Assembly: GCF_035582795.1 (NCBI RefSeq)
Contig: NC_134365.1
Span: forward strand, 42,822,135 to 42,886,134
Origin: Mycteria americana
Taxonomy: Eukaryota; Chordata; Aves; Ciconiiformes; Ciconiidae
DNA: 64,000 nt
Reading direction: 5' to 3'
Shown: piece by piece, positions 24,858-37,010 of the stretch
Layout: every line of letters starts with the position of its first letter
Position numbering within the stretch: position 1 is the stretch's first letter
Notes under the pieces: model-generated
The model's database searches: none
What the model was told of the DNA's origin: nothing
What the model saw: only the letters and a program-made list of their open reading frames with translations
Translations under genes and position numbers: made by a program

Positions 24858-25109
24858 GTGAGGAGAGAGATGATCTACTGGGATGAGTGACACCTAAGAA
24901 GAACTTGTGACCAGGCATGACTTGCTCATAGAGGCGAGCACTGAAAATAGGAAGCATCTCTAAAAATGGGCTCGATGAAACTAGAATCAATCCCTATAAA
25001 GCAAAGGCGAAGCAGAAGAGAAACAGTTGTCTCAATTGCTTATACCGTCAATCAACAACACCTACAGCTGAGCACCCCATCCCTTCCCTAGGCAGAAGAA
25101 ATGAATGAC

Positions 25110-25135
25110 CATGTCCTCTGGTCATGTCCTCTGGT
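25110..25135 (+). repeat. 13-bp perfect tandem duplication
   Basis: CATGTCCTCTGGT occurs twice, back to back. A recent slippage event. Confidence 0.95.
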
Positions 25136-26699
25136 GTAGTCAGTTCACTGAGGAATTAACCTTAGCAGAGCCTCTGTCTCCCAGTTCCGGACAACAACCA
25201 GTGACTGCCATGGGAAAGCTCACGGGGCCCAAGTCTCTGAGCAGGAGGAACACAGACTCATCACTTTGCCTTTGTTTAATGAAGAGACACCTTCGTTAAG
25301 TGCACATGTGAGTATGCATTACATGAGGATAGGTTCCCAGAAATAAACACCAAGGTGCCATCAAACTAGTCATTAGCTTCTGGATTAAAAAGTAACATTA
25401 TTCAGAAGCTACTAGAAACATTGATTGATTCACTGCTGCGGAAAGCTTGCATTTTTGTAGGAAAGGGAGAAATCAGAACAAAAATATTTAACAGAGACTG
25501 TCAAAGTGGAATTGCTGACTGTGCAAAGCAATGCGGGATCTTCACAAAGTAGGCAACATCCTTCCACCAGGGTCTAAGGAAACTGGTGCAGATGCTGGGT
25601 TGCTCAGGGTGTTTCATGTCAATGGTTCTTCTCTGTGAGTGGGCTCAGGGCACCCACCATAGGGGCCATTGCTGCCGGTGGGCTTGCACTGAAAGGAAGC
25701 TGGCTCCACCTTAAACGCTCTGAAGACAAGTTAATACAACCCCATTGCTTCTAGTGTTAACTTCATGATTTGATTTCATTACATGCTTGATGAATTCACT
25801 GGCTGGATAATTTGAACCCATTGATTTATAGATTCTGGCTTAATTATAACCTTAATGTTATCATTGCATTGTTGCATTTTTACTTAGCTCAGTAAGACTG
25901 CAGTAAGTGAGCCCAGCAGTCAGGTTTATGTGTTTATTTGCCTGTTTGTACTTAGTAAAAAAATGCAGAAAAAATGTGTGCTAATAGCTATTTAGAATGC
26001 CAAACACTGGGAAGGAAAACCATAACAGATGCTAGATGCGTTTGGCTTTTTTCCCCTTAGTAACTCACATAAGGCAGAAGATACCACCTCTCCCACACAG
26101 ATAATGAGCCACACTGACCAAAGGATCAAATGACAAATTATTGACAAGCCTACAACTTCACACTTTATCAAAGGGGCACTGATTTTCCTAGGTTAAGAAA
26201 CAAAATAAAAACCGAGGAAGATGAAGAAGAAGAATCATCAGGAGAAAATATTCTCAGGCAAAAAGTGCACAAATCAGTGCGCTTTCAGAGAAATACTATT
26301 AAAAAAAAGAACAACAGTTACTGAGACTTTTCAGGGATTTTCTTTGCTTCAGGTCTTGACAAAAGAGGGGAGGATCTACACACAGAAAGGGAGAGGGGCA
26401 CAAACTGTAGCAAAACTATTTTAGACATGCAGCTGGGTTGTGAGAGGCCCCTACACGGCGCTCGGCGCCCTCCCACATCAGGGAGAGTGTTCCCATTTCC
26501 CTGACAATGCACAAAAGTCCATATCCTCTGACCTTATGCCTCTGTGCCATTTATTGCTGGCTGCTTTTGTTTACTACAGTGCCAGTGACAACCGCTTGAG
26601 CTTACTCCGCTGCCATTTGTGCAGGTCTCTGTGCAGAGAGGAGGCTGGTGCCCTCCTCCAGCTGTTGTCACAGGAATGAAATATCGGAAAGTGAATGCT

Positions 26700-26990
26700 T
26701 CATATACTCCACGAACTGGGGAAGTTCATGGCACTGCTCTGATCTTTTCATTATTCCACAGAGTCATTGCCTGACTATTCAACCCCAGCTTGACAGCTTG
26801 GATCATTAGAAAGAGGGACATTAATGCATTTAATGTATATACACGATCAGAATGCTGACTGTTGACAAGGTCAAAGAAAAATAATGAAATGCCATAATTA
26901 ACAAAATATATTGGCTATTAAAATATGATGCCTCGTTCTCTTGACAGAGACACTAACAAGAAAAAATGACCTTATTAAAAGTCTTCATGT
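26700..26990. promoter_or_regulatory. Candidate conserved non-coding element
   Basis: AT-rich, non-repetitive DNA with dense transcription-factor-like words (TGACAAGGTCAAAG, CATAATTAAC, CATTAATGCATTTAATG, CATTATTCC). A nuclear-receptor-like AGGTCA half-site context sits beside TAAT cores. The texture suggests an enhancer, but no conservation data are available here. Confidence 0.25.
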
Positions 26991-29900
26991 TCCTGTAAAT
27001 CAGAGGTATGGTTTTTATGGTGCTGCTGGCCACAGGTTCTAACCAGCAAAGCCTCCGGAGATGCTCTCTGCAGAGCTCCGCAGCCCCGCGAAACGCTGGG
27101 CAGGAGTGTCACACTGAATTAGAGCTGAGGGACCTCACTGAAAGGTCTGGTCCAGCAGTCATCCTTGCTTTAAACCCACACCAATCTGCAGCCCTCTGAA
27201 TTAAAGTACCGCAGCATGGCTAAAATGAGCCCTGCACGTGCATTGCAACAATGAACGATGGGAGGAACTGAATGTACCTGGAGCAAAAGATGCATCAGCT
27301 AAAAGTAGCCAATAATAAGCAGCATCACCTAGTAGATCCCAAGGCAAAAGCTTTGGGTTTCTCTGTCTTAATTTACAACAGCCTCTTTCCAGTTTTAATC
27401 CTTCTATTATTCATTCTTCCTTAGTGCAGAAGAGTGAATTCATTACTCATTTCTAGCACTATTTGAGTTCTGGAGAGGGGCGATGCTATGCAATGTGTTA
27501 TTCTTATTGGCAGTTGGTAGCTTCTGGTATTTTGGCCTAAAAACTGAAAGCCCATTAGAGGGTGTATCAACACCACAGCTACAAATAAATCTTTAAGGTT
27601 TGAAAAATATTTCTTCAGTTGCAGCAAAAAACAAGCTGCTGTAACATTAGGAGGAGGTTTAACTAATTGGAACTGCTTAATGCATGCTCAGCAACAGCTG
27701 GAATAACAGAAAGCTGTGTCTGACTAGGAACAGCAGATGTTATGAATTTCATCTGGTCAGATCCGATGGCTGATGGGGAGGTCCTGCTCCACATCTGTGA
27801 AATAGTTACCAGATTCCACATCCCAACTTTCTGAAGCAGACAGGTTTAGAAATAAAGGAGCACATTTTCTCCAGAACTGTTGACGATGAAATATGCAGCT
27901 CTCGGGCAGCCTTCAGAGTAGGACGAAAACAGTGAGCGTGTAGAAACACTTTATAAATGCCAATGGTGAACACCCATATGTTTAAAAATTGTGATTTGTG
28001 CTCCAAATTCATAATATGCAATTTTAAAGTCAGAGATTAGACAATATTAAAATTAGAAACAAGTATGGGATTTTTATTACAGTAATTATGCCACTACAGT
28101 TACTGGCATGGATGACATTAATTATACTCTGTAAAAATGTCTTCTGTATCTTACGTGTTTGTAAAAGACAAAGCGAGGTGGGCATAAGCCCACTGGTGTG
28201 ATCAAAGCCATGCGGATAAGAAGGGCAGGATCCAGAGAGCACGTGCCTGTAGGTTAGGTGGGTTACAGGTATCTGAGTATTACAGCAGCCTGTGAAACCC
28301 CCCCAACAAGCGTCTATGCCCAAGACACCACAAGTGTTTCTGGTTTTCCTCCAAGCAAGCAACGGGCAGAAGGGCTTGTGGTCAAGTTTTGCACAGCATC
28401 CTGCTGGCGAGGGGATTTGGGCAAGGAGCAGGAAGCCTGAATTCAGGTTCTGTCACATACTGATGTGCACCTCCCCGGCGCTGAAGCTGGGTGCGTGGCC
28501 CCCTCCAAACGCCAGCAGGGCTGGGCTGCCGAGCAGAGGAAATACAGACTGAAAGGAGTGCGTGTGAGGGTGGAAGGGGGAGAAGGGGAGTCTTACCCCT
28601 GCGGCCACGTGCTGCAGAGGGGAATGGGGGAGGCCTGGCTCCAAAGGCTTTTCATCCATATCATGTGTAGGAAGGAAAGCTTTGTTCTTTATTTCTCTCC
28701 GTGAACTGATTAAATTAACTTCCATGCATTTTCATTGACTGTGACCAACCATATCCAGTTGACATTGATCCACAGCAGCTTGGGTGGGGGTTCTGATAGA
28801 TCTTCCCCCAACGTGCTGTTCTCGCAGCTTCAGAGATGGTTTTGTTGCTGCAGGAGGAGGGGGAGGAGGCGAGTGAGATGCAGGCGGGAGCAGAGAGCTG
28901 ATGTAAGCCAGGCTTCTGTGATCTGGTCTAAGCAACAATAAGAACTCCGCTCTTCCATTGTTCGCCAGTTGTTGCAATCATGTTCATTCTTTCCTGCCTT
29001 CAGCTTTATTTCTGTGAGAACCACCGACTCCAGTTTCAGATCCAGTGGCACAAGACTGCATATCAGTCCTGTGCTCTTTTCACACAAGGAAACTGCAAGG
29101 AAAGCTTCTTTCAAACAATTTTATAATGGAAAAGTAAATAAAATGTGGCAAGGCAGAACTTTTGCTCCATTTTTACTGGGTGAGAGACAAGTATAAGCAG
29201 CGATTTTCTCATTCCCAAGTTAGTCAGAATCAGATCTTGATTTTGAACAGAATACCTTCCACGTTTTCCAGATATTGCTCTTCTGTTCCCACTTTTCCAT
29301 TCTTGCTGGCTGCACATTAGGAAGGAAACTGTACCTGTCAACAAGCACAAAACCAGCTTCTTTCAGCAAGAATGTCATCTTATACCAGGTTAAAGTGCTT
29401 AATGAATTTCAGCCTCAGTCACCCTAAACATTAAACTACTGGGAAGCACCTTGTGGACATTTAAGATGAGCTGAAGTTGGTGTTGGCTACCACCACCAAA
29501 ATCATCTTCTGCTTTTACGGCTTTTCATGCCTCTTCCTTTGCTTTAGCCATTCGCTTGCTGGGTCTCATGCCCTTTTTCTTCTTCATAAAAGCAGCAAAC
29601 CTGGTATATGGGTGCAAAAAATCCTTTAGACTTGCAAGAAGACAGGCAAGTTACTGGTGTTAACACAAAAAAAAAATATCCCGAACAAACACCAAACCTT
29701 TTACATGCATCTCTTGATACGTGTGCGAAGCCTTCAGAGGTGTAAGTATACTCAAAGTTGGTGTTCTGCAGGCTCCATACCCCTCTTCTTATCCCAGCTG
29801 TCTTGTGCTTTAATACCCCTCTGTCCTTCTCCTTCCAAGCTGAAAAACCGGTGAAATACAATCAACTTGCTTAAATAAAGATGCTGACATATAAAGAATA

Positions 29901-30084
29901 CTGGTAAGCAAGCCTCACATGCATGGAACTGTGTTTCTCATTAAATAGTCTTAATTTCTTTTTTTTTTTTTTTCCCTGGCCATTTAATCAAGCTTCCCCC
30001 TCACAATCAAGAATGATTTTTCTACACATTAGAAGATATATTGCTGCAACCACTTATCCTTCATTGTGGAGGTCCATGGTGGAG

Positions 30085-30430
30085 CAGATATCCACCTGCA
30101 GCCCGTGGAGGACCCCACACTGGAGCAGGTGGATGCCCGAAGGAGGCTGTGACCCTGTGGAGAGCCCATGCTGGAGCAGGCTCCTGGCAGGACCTGTGGA
30201 CCTGTGGAGAGAGGAGCCTGTGCTGGAGCAGGTTTGCTGGCAGGACTTGTGGCCCCGTGGGGGACCCAGGCTGGAGCAGTCTGTGCCTGAAGGACTGCAC
30301 CCTGTGGAAGGGACCCACGCTGGAGCAGTTCATGAAGAACTGTAGCCCATGGGAAGGATTCATGATGAAGAAGTTCATGGATGACTGTCTCCCGTGGGAG
30401 GGACCCCACGCTGGAGCAGGGGAAGAGTGT
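30085..30430 (+). repeat. Minisatellite inside the LTR
   Basis: Six to eight diverged units of roughly 40-60 bp share the words CTGGAGCAG, GTGGAG/CGTGGG and GGACCC. The repeats are part of the LTR family and not a local accident. They keep one plus frame open across 30041-30550 (169 codons, repeated GAG/CWSR-like motifs) and minus frames open too, so those long frames are by-products of the repeat. Confidence 0.8.
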
Positions 30431-30639
30431 GAGGAGTCCTCCCCTGAGGAGGAAGGAGCAGCAGAAACAATCTGTGATGAACTGACCGCAACCCCCATTC
30501 CCATACCCCTGCGTCACTGGGGGGGAGGAGGTAGAGAAAATCAGGACTAAAGTTGAGCCCAGGAAGAAGGGAGGGGTGGGGGGAAGGTGTTTTAAGATTT
30601 GTTTTTATTTTCTCATTACCCTACTCTGTTGTGATTGGC

Positions 30640-30645
30640 AATAAA
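30640..30645 (+). promoter_or_regulatory. LTR polyadenylation signal AATAAA
   Basis: A canonical AATAAA lies within GGCAATAAATTAAATTAA in the LTR, followed by a TG-rich stretch (GAGTCTGTTTTG), in the position expected for the R region. Confidence 0.65.
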
Positions 30646-30838
30646 TTAAATTAATTTTCCCAAGTTGAGTCTGTTTTGCCCGTGACAGTAATTGGTGAAT
30701 GATCTCTCCCTGTTCTTATCTCGACCCACGAGCCTTTCGTTATATTTTCTCTCCCCTGTCCAGCTGAGGAGGGCAGTGATAGAGCGGCTTGGTGGGCACC
30801 TGGCATCCAGCCAGGGTCAACCCACCAGATTCCTGTAT

Positions 30839-33079
30839 TTCTTATCCTGACTCTTCACTGCCTTTCTTTCTCCCTGACCTGTGTCCATCAGGTCTGCTGG
30901 GTGCGCCTGTGTTTGTTCGCTTGTTTGTACCCTGCCTTTTAGCCTGAACTCAATCCTCTTTACATCAAATGTTCAATTCTCTGAAGTTTGAGTGGATTCC
31001 AATCACTTGGAAAAAGAAAAAAAGTACAAACATTGCAGTTGGGGCACAAGTCAAAAACAGAAGAGAGAACAGGTTTGTGAGGTGCCTGGCTGTCAAACAC
31101 AGCTCTGCATAGCATCAGTCAAAATACCATGGTAAATAAATAGAAGCACATGAGAAATGTCCACAGATATTAAAACAGCACATAGAGCCATCTACTTGCT
31201 AAAGAAACATACTGCATACCACAAGTGGCTGGCATGCTTGCACCTGCTAAATATTTTTTGGCACTGATGCTGCCTGCCAGCTTGAGGTCAGTTTGACAAA
31301 TGTATTTATGGAGCCACATCTCTGCCTTTGACTCTGTGGATCATTTCTCGTGCCCACGCTGTAATTAGAGTGAAGCAGCAGAATTTGACAGGTTCATGGT
31401 TTGTTGACATAATGTGAAAAGAGCAAAAAACCTTCCTTAGGAGAATGGAAATTGGGCACTGATCCTCTGCTTTGATTAAATGAGTCCAACCCCAACACTC
31501 AAGTGATCCTCTGAAGCAGGTTGTTGCTTTAGTTGAAAATGTCTACAACATCAGTCTAAGCCTTAGCAGATAGCTGTGTCCACTACGTTGCCAGCCTCCA
31601 AGAAATCATTCTGGATCAATCAGAAGGAAATGTTTTGTCTGTCTGAATCCAGGTCTTCTGTGAACTAGGAAGGAGGTGACAGCAGCACTTAGGGCTGGAG
31701 AAACACAGGACATCGAGGACGCAGAGGGGATCGGACGTGACAGTCTGTAAGCTTCTTGTATGGATTAGCACCAGTTTCTGCTCCACTCAGTTACAGCTGA
31801 CTTCAGCTGGAGTTCTGGGTGCTAAACACCTCCTAAAATTGTCGCTATGTCCCAAATCAGCAAAGTTTGTGGAAATGCCAGCCTAAATGGCAAATACAAG
31901 TAAGGACAGAGAGTAAAGGAAAAATGCAGGCTGAAACGGTTTGGCATTAAAAGACCTTAAGAAAAATCAAAAGCAAACCACCTATGGCTTGGCAAAATGA
32001 GAATCCAAAATAAAATCTAATTAGCGTCTTGTCTTTTGAAACAGGATTCCTACATCAGCACAGTGCACAGAGTGAGCTGTGTTACTGTGTGTCGGCAGCA
32101 GGATGGTTGTCTGGAGGCTTGCATGGGCTGACCAGGTACATGTGTACTGAAGGGGGAGGGATGAAGGTGGTTGGAGTCTTCCCTCCTCACATTATCACGG
32201 GTACTGCAGCCTGCACAGCCCCCCTTGGCTGCACGGTGTAGCTGTGGCCATTCAGTTCCACAGCTCACCCTGTTTCTCCCTTCCCCCTTTCTTCCATCCA
32301 CCGGCACAGCTGGATCTGTCCCCAATGAGGAGAATCAGCTTCTTCCCGTCTGATACGGATGTTTAATGTTGAACAACAAAATTATTTTGTTAGGCGAATA
32401 AAATACAGACAGATTCACTGATAACCAAAATCTCCCTGTTGCTGTCAGTGCACTTGAAAATGTCTGCGCTGCAATGGGAAGATGCACTTTATTTAGACTG
32501 AATCCACAGCCTAAAAGGAAACAGTAAGCTTTTCAAATTAGTGCCGTTCTTTAAAAGCTTCTCTTTGGTAGTGTTAGAAAAAGACTTCTTCCATAAAAGG
32601 AAATTTTCTAAATTAATTCTCCAGCTGGTAGTACTTCGCTGTCCTCATAAAGATGCTGCTTACATTGAGGAAAGAGAGATTAGAACAACCACGCCTCAGC
32701 CCCACCCCCAGAACTGCTTTTATTTTGCGTGAAGAGATGATGAAATGATTCTGGAGAAGTTGAGCCCCATGATGGAGAGCGGCTGCACTGCCCACCGAGC
32801 GCTCTGCCAACAAGTCTCCAAGGCCAGGATGTGCGTATGGACCGCACGAGCAGCTGTTTAACCACTTTAAGATCAAACGCAGGCTGCAAGCTGGGGCAAA
32901 TCACTCTTTCTGGCAACTAGGGAAGAACGTGGGAGTAGGGGGGATAGAGATATAAGTTCTGGCAAAAGATTGGAGCGACTAGCAAGAAGAGCTGCCATTG
33001 CTAATAAATTGCTGTTTTCTGGCAATTATTCCAGGCACTTGACCATGTGTCCTGGTTCACCATAAAGTGGGTGAGATCA
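30839..33079. other. Non-coding stretch
   Basis: Nothing is recognised. The open frames near 32029-32353 lie on both strands over the same bases and lack splice sites. Confidence 0.45.
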
Positions 33080-34065
33080 CAGATTCCTAGAAAATAGGGT
33101 TGAAAAGGCCTTGTTATTAAAATTGCCAGTGATTAAAGCTCCTCAGTCTCTTGAAGTACTCTATTGCTCTGCTGCTTTTGCAGCCCGACCATCTATGCTC
33201 TATTTCCTCTACTGTAATCTCATCTTCTTACTCCTTGTTCACCTGAGGCAGAATACGGGTGGGGGAGGAAATCAACCACCACCCTCTTTATGATGATCTT
33301 TCACATATTTGAAGGCTGCAGCCTACATTTCCTTCAGATTTTCCTCCTCTGGACTATGTGGTTCCAGTTCTTTCAAATTTTTTTATGGGTTATGTTTTCT
33401 AAGGTATCTTTGTTGCTTTCCTTTAGGCTCCCTCCATCTCTCTTCAAGGGCGGTATACAACACAGTACCCCAGTGAAGTGGAACAACTGTATTAGCTGTT
33501 TTACATTAAAAACCTCCCATTTAAGCGTCCTCACGCGATGATTCCTTTTTTCTCATCAGTGTAGCACTTATTTCAGTTTGTGATGCAATATCAACCCCAT
33601 CACATGTTTTTCAGCAGAATTGATGCCTACATATTCATTTCCTATCCTGCAACAGATTGTTCCTAATCCTATGTCCTCACTGAACTCCATACTGGCTATT
33701 TAAGACTATTCCTCCAATTTGTTATGATCCCTTGATCTCCTTCCTCAAGAAGGAGATCCTATGATCTCCTTCACTCATCTCGCCAGTGTGGTTACAGTTC
33801 CTCCAGGCTCTCATCACCTGAAGGCTGAATAAATATACAGTCTATTCCATCATCCAGATCCCTACAATGGACCCTTGCCAAATCTCACACAATGTAGTCT
33901 TCAGTTAGACAGTAAACCATTGGTGACTACCATCTGACTTCTCCTTTCAAAGGTATTCTGGTGCCCGTCTTACCTGTCTTCATCTGGACAATATTTCACT
34001 GGGCTGTGATGTAAGATCATGTCAAAAGCCTTAGTAACACCAAGACACATGATTAAAATTTTCTG
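33080..34065 (-). mobile_element. Ancient, highly diverged CR1 relic
   Basis: The plus strand reads like the reverse complement of an old CR1. From left to right there are a decayed 3' end (AGATTCCTAGAAAATAGGGTTG), CCTCTGGACTATG, CCAGTTCTTTCAA, GGTTATGTTTTCTAAG, TTTGTTGCTTTCC...CTCCCTCCA, CACAGTACCCCAGT, TTTCAGCAGAATTGATGCC, CAACAGATTGTTCCTAATCC, TGAACTCCAT and TCAAAAGCCTTAGTAACACC. These words, in this order and spacing, match the CR1 families abundant in turtles and crocodilians as I remember them, including the segment encoding the reverse-transcriptase thumb and downstream region. No reading frame survives. The divergence is far beyond that of the other copies in this window, pointing to an insertion well before modern birds. 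Confidence 0.78.
33734..33758. repeat. 10-bp perfect inverted repeat within the CR1 relic
   Basis: GATCTCCTTC, a 5-base loop (CTCAA), then GAAGGAGATC. A further direct copy, TGATCTCCTTC, follows at 33763. It could form a short hairpin. No T-run follows, and its position inside an old LINE suggests chance or a small local rearrangement. Confidence 0.85.
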
Positions 34066-36558
34066 GTGTTGCTTTTGATGGACAGGACAAAAAGGTTTTC
34101 TTGGAAGCACATGAACACTGTGCAGAGGCTGCTAAAGGAAGCAAGTGCTAACAGATGACAGAGCAAGAGTACATGATGTCCTTTGAGAGTGCTTCAGTTA
34201 TAGCTCTGAACTCTACCGCAGTGAAAATGGAGATGAGACCGGGACTCACTCTCAATTAAATTTATCCACCTAAAAATTAGGCACCTGGTCTATGCCAGTC
34301 AAGCAAGCTCTCCTCCCCTGACAATGGAGAGGCACAAATGCTGGTCTTCAACATTGGTCTAACGTTCAAATAAATCACCATCAAAAAATGCCCATTTCTT
34401 TGACTAGCCAAACTAGGTAGCTCATATGAGGTAGGCTAATTCCCTCCTCTGTGTGCTTCAGTTCAGCTCTGCAGAATTTCATCAATATGAAATATTAATG
34501 CTCTCACTGACTGTGAACTTGAAGCTCTTCACAAGAGAGACGGGTTTCCACTATGTACTTGTGTGGTGGCTCTTATCAGCTGAGGTCTTTGAATACCACT
34601 GTAATATCAAGAATAAAGAAAAAATGTTGGGTTTGGTTCTCCCTCCTACACCACAATGACTTGAAATTTATTGTGTTTGAAGAGAATCAGGCCATTTCTT
34701 TTCTCTAGGCCCATCCCTCCAGGCCCAGAGAAAGGCCCAACAAAAGCAAGTCTTGGATTGTAATTTCAAAGAATGGACTGGACACCTGTCATGTTTCTAT
34801 TTAATAGAAAGACTCTTTCTAAAGCACACAGAACTTCTTCAAAGCTCATCCATGAGGTCCACATTTTAGGTCATAACCCAGCAGTCAGACTGACAGTCAT
34901 AAGGACAAGTAGACCAAGGAAAAGAAATACCTTTGCTCAAATGGGTGAACTGGAGCACTCTCTTCTGCTTCTGCAGGAGAACTTCATTCCTGGTTTCAGG
35001 TTGACCCACAAGCCATGGCAGATGAAACAAGGACACCGAAAGTATCCCTGAAGGTTTCAGCAGAAACAGATGAAAGGGATGTGAATCAGCTCCTAAGCAG
35101 CTGCAGTTTACACTATGGCTTAACAGCATGACCCCAGGTCAATGGCAGCTTCCCATAACGTGCTGGGCTGCGGGCTCTGGTGGTTTAGGAGCTGACTCAC
35201 AAGCCTTCCTGTCACCCCTGCTTTGGGGACGTGAGTCCCTGAAGAAAGACGGGGCAAACAGCTATGGCGATCAATCTTAACCTGCCGCCATGGTGTGTCA
35301 ACACCTCTGAATCATCCAGCGAGCTGCACTTGCACTCCCCAAACACTTCTGCACCAGGAGGATGACTTTATCCACACGTTTGCCAGGGGCAGGACAGTCT
35401 GCACCCTTCAGGAGTTGCCCAACCACAGTGCAGAAGGCCTCTTCATGGAGACCCCTGCCAAGGCCCGGGGTGCATTTCTGGTGGGAGGACTGGTGGGGAC
35501 AGAGGGGCACTGGCCTTACTGAGGCAGCTGCGGTTGGACGTTCTGCAGCCCTGGTGGAAAGCTGCCCGGGCTCTGTCCTGAATTGGACAAAATTCTCCAG
35601 GAGTTTATATAACTATGCTCACACTGCCCAGCCGTGCGCGTGACGGCATGGAGTATAAATATCCATGTTCAAGAGTTTACTCTTTATTAAACAAGCAATG
35701 CTTACCTGTCCTGGGTCACCACTGCAGAACTTACACCTGCCAAATCTCCAGAGAGTGGGATGCCACGAGTGTAAAAGCACAGTGTAGCATTCAGTTTTAA
35801 AAAAACAACATGCTTAGCCTCACTAGCTGTGAGTCAGAAGCCAAAAACTCTTTCTATAAAGTGCCACAAAGGCACAGATAAGCCAGGGGGGTCCTAGTGC
35901 CTGCAGCCCTCTTTTCTGCTCGCCATCCCTTTCCTTGTTTACTGCTGCAGTCACTTTTGCATGGTGGAAAGGGGAGGCTGGAAAGATCATCCTGAGCTAC
36001 TGAGTTCAGTCTGCCCCAGCCACTGTTCAAAAAGGTCCACAATAGAGGTATGGCTTCAAAAACACATGGCAGTGCACAAAAAATGAGTTCAAAATGCCCA
36101 AACAGCAGGGTTTCCCAGAAAGAGCAGGGGAGAGTAGCACTCCAGCTCCTGTGGGACTCATCCAACAATCTCTCCCTGTATTGCCAGCTGAATGAGGAGC
36201 ACTAACCAAAAACTGTCTAGGAAACTAGTGCCTTTAAAGGCAGTCACTTGTTATCTGAGCTCCTGCAGCACATGATTACTCCAGCCAGAGGGATGACTGC
36301 CCAGCTATTTGCTGCTTCCCAGTCTCAGGCATTTTATGTGAAGAGCAGTTTGCATTTAGCCAGTGCTACTAAGGCTTCCTCATACTGGGAGGATGGAGCA
36401 AGAGGGGAAAGGGAGGAAGGGAGGAAAGGCTAGCAAAGATTTACTGAGTCATCCTAGTTCCAGGTTGTGGCAAAAGGCTGCCTTGAATCTAGGAGGGGGC
36501 TAGAGTGAGGAAGAGAATTCTTGTTTTAATCAAATTATATTTGGATCCTTACCTGGTC
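34066..36558. other. Non-coding stretch
   Basis: No transposon is recognised. 35298-35470 on the minus strand reads as an open block (HEEAFCTVVGQLLKG, RVDKVILLVQKCLG) ending in CAGAG then GTGTTG, with a weak acceptor at GGCCTTGGCAG. It is similar in quality to many chance blocks, so it is only mentioned. Confidence 0.4.
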
Positions 36559-36827
36559 CTTTTTTTCTTTCTTTCTTTTTCTTTTTCTTTTTCTTTTTCT
36601 TTTTCTTTTTCTTTTTCTTTTTCTTTTTCTTTTTCTTTTTCTTTTTCTTTTTCTTTTTCTTTTTCTTTTTCTTTTTCTTTTTCTTTTTCTTCTTCTTTTT
36701 CTTCTTCTTTTTCTTCTTCTTTTTTCTTCTTCTTTTTCTTCTTTTTTCTTCTTCTTCTTCTTCTTCTTCTTCTTCTTCTTCTTCTTCTTCTTCTTCTTCT
36801 TCTTCTTCTTCTTCTTCTTCTTCTTTT
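36559..36827 (+). repeat. Layered polypyrimidine satellite: (CTTTTT)n to (CTT)n
   Basis: About 270 bp of pure T/C in three zones: a TTTCTTTC edge and about 19 copies of the hexamer CTTTTT (to about 36690), a transitional zone mixing CTTCTTTTT units (36690-36746), then roughly 26 copies of the trinucleotide CTT (to about 36824). The opposite strand is GAA/GAAAAA. All frames stay open (repeated SFSF, LLLL, KRKRK), which is composition and not coding. The CTT/GAA end is the class of repeat that can form triplex DNA. Confidence 0.98.
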
Positions 36828-36978
36828 TAAATATCTCCAATAGAAGCAGGAATTTATGTACTATTACTACTCTTTATTATTATGCAGGATGATGGATTTT
36901 TAGACAGTGCCAGGAAGATTTGGTCACGATGAAGACCACATCTCTTCCAATGTTTAAGACAGTGATTTCGGTGCAAGT

Positions 36979-37010
36979 CTGCAGAATAACAATGCTGCAG
37001 AATAACAATG
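36979..37010 (+). repeat. 16-bp perfect tandem duplication
   Basis: CTGCAGAATAACAATG occurs twice in direct succession, a recent slippage duplication. Confidence 0.95.

Larger units (their letters stand above)
24858..30011. other. Non-coding stretch
   Basis: No transposon or exon is recognised. 25740-25910 and 26700-26990 are AT-rich with varied words. 28450-28660 is GC-rich and open on both strands with no paired splice sites. 28846-28873 is a GGA-rich patch and 29949-29973 is a T-run just left of the LTR. Confidence 0.45.
30012..30838 (+). mobile_element. Avian ERV long terminal repeat (probable solo LTR)
   Basis: The 3' half, from CATTACCCTACTCTG through AATAAATTAAATTAATTTTC, GAGTCTGTTTTGCCCGTGAC and CTCGACCCACGAGCC to CCAGCCAGGGTCAACCCACC, is a sequence I recognise from many bird genomes as an endogenous-retrovirus LTR. 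It carries a polyadenylation signal at 30640-30645 and a terminator-proximal U5-like end at about 30838. No gag, pol or env sequence follows, so a solo LTR or a non-autonomous element is most likely. The left boundary is approximate, since similarity to the family as I remember it begins near 30012. The exact family name (ERVL-type is my guess) and the target-site duplication are not established. Confidence 0.72.

Noticed and set aside
35298..35510. Minus-strand open block resembling a helical repeat protein
   Set aside because: Weak acceptor and donor; quality no better than many chance blocks in the window.
36505..36843. Long frames rich in SFSF/LLLL or KRKRK
   Set aside because: Translation of the CTTTTT/CTT satellite; no stop codon can occur in pure T/C or its complement beyond the edges.
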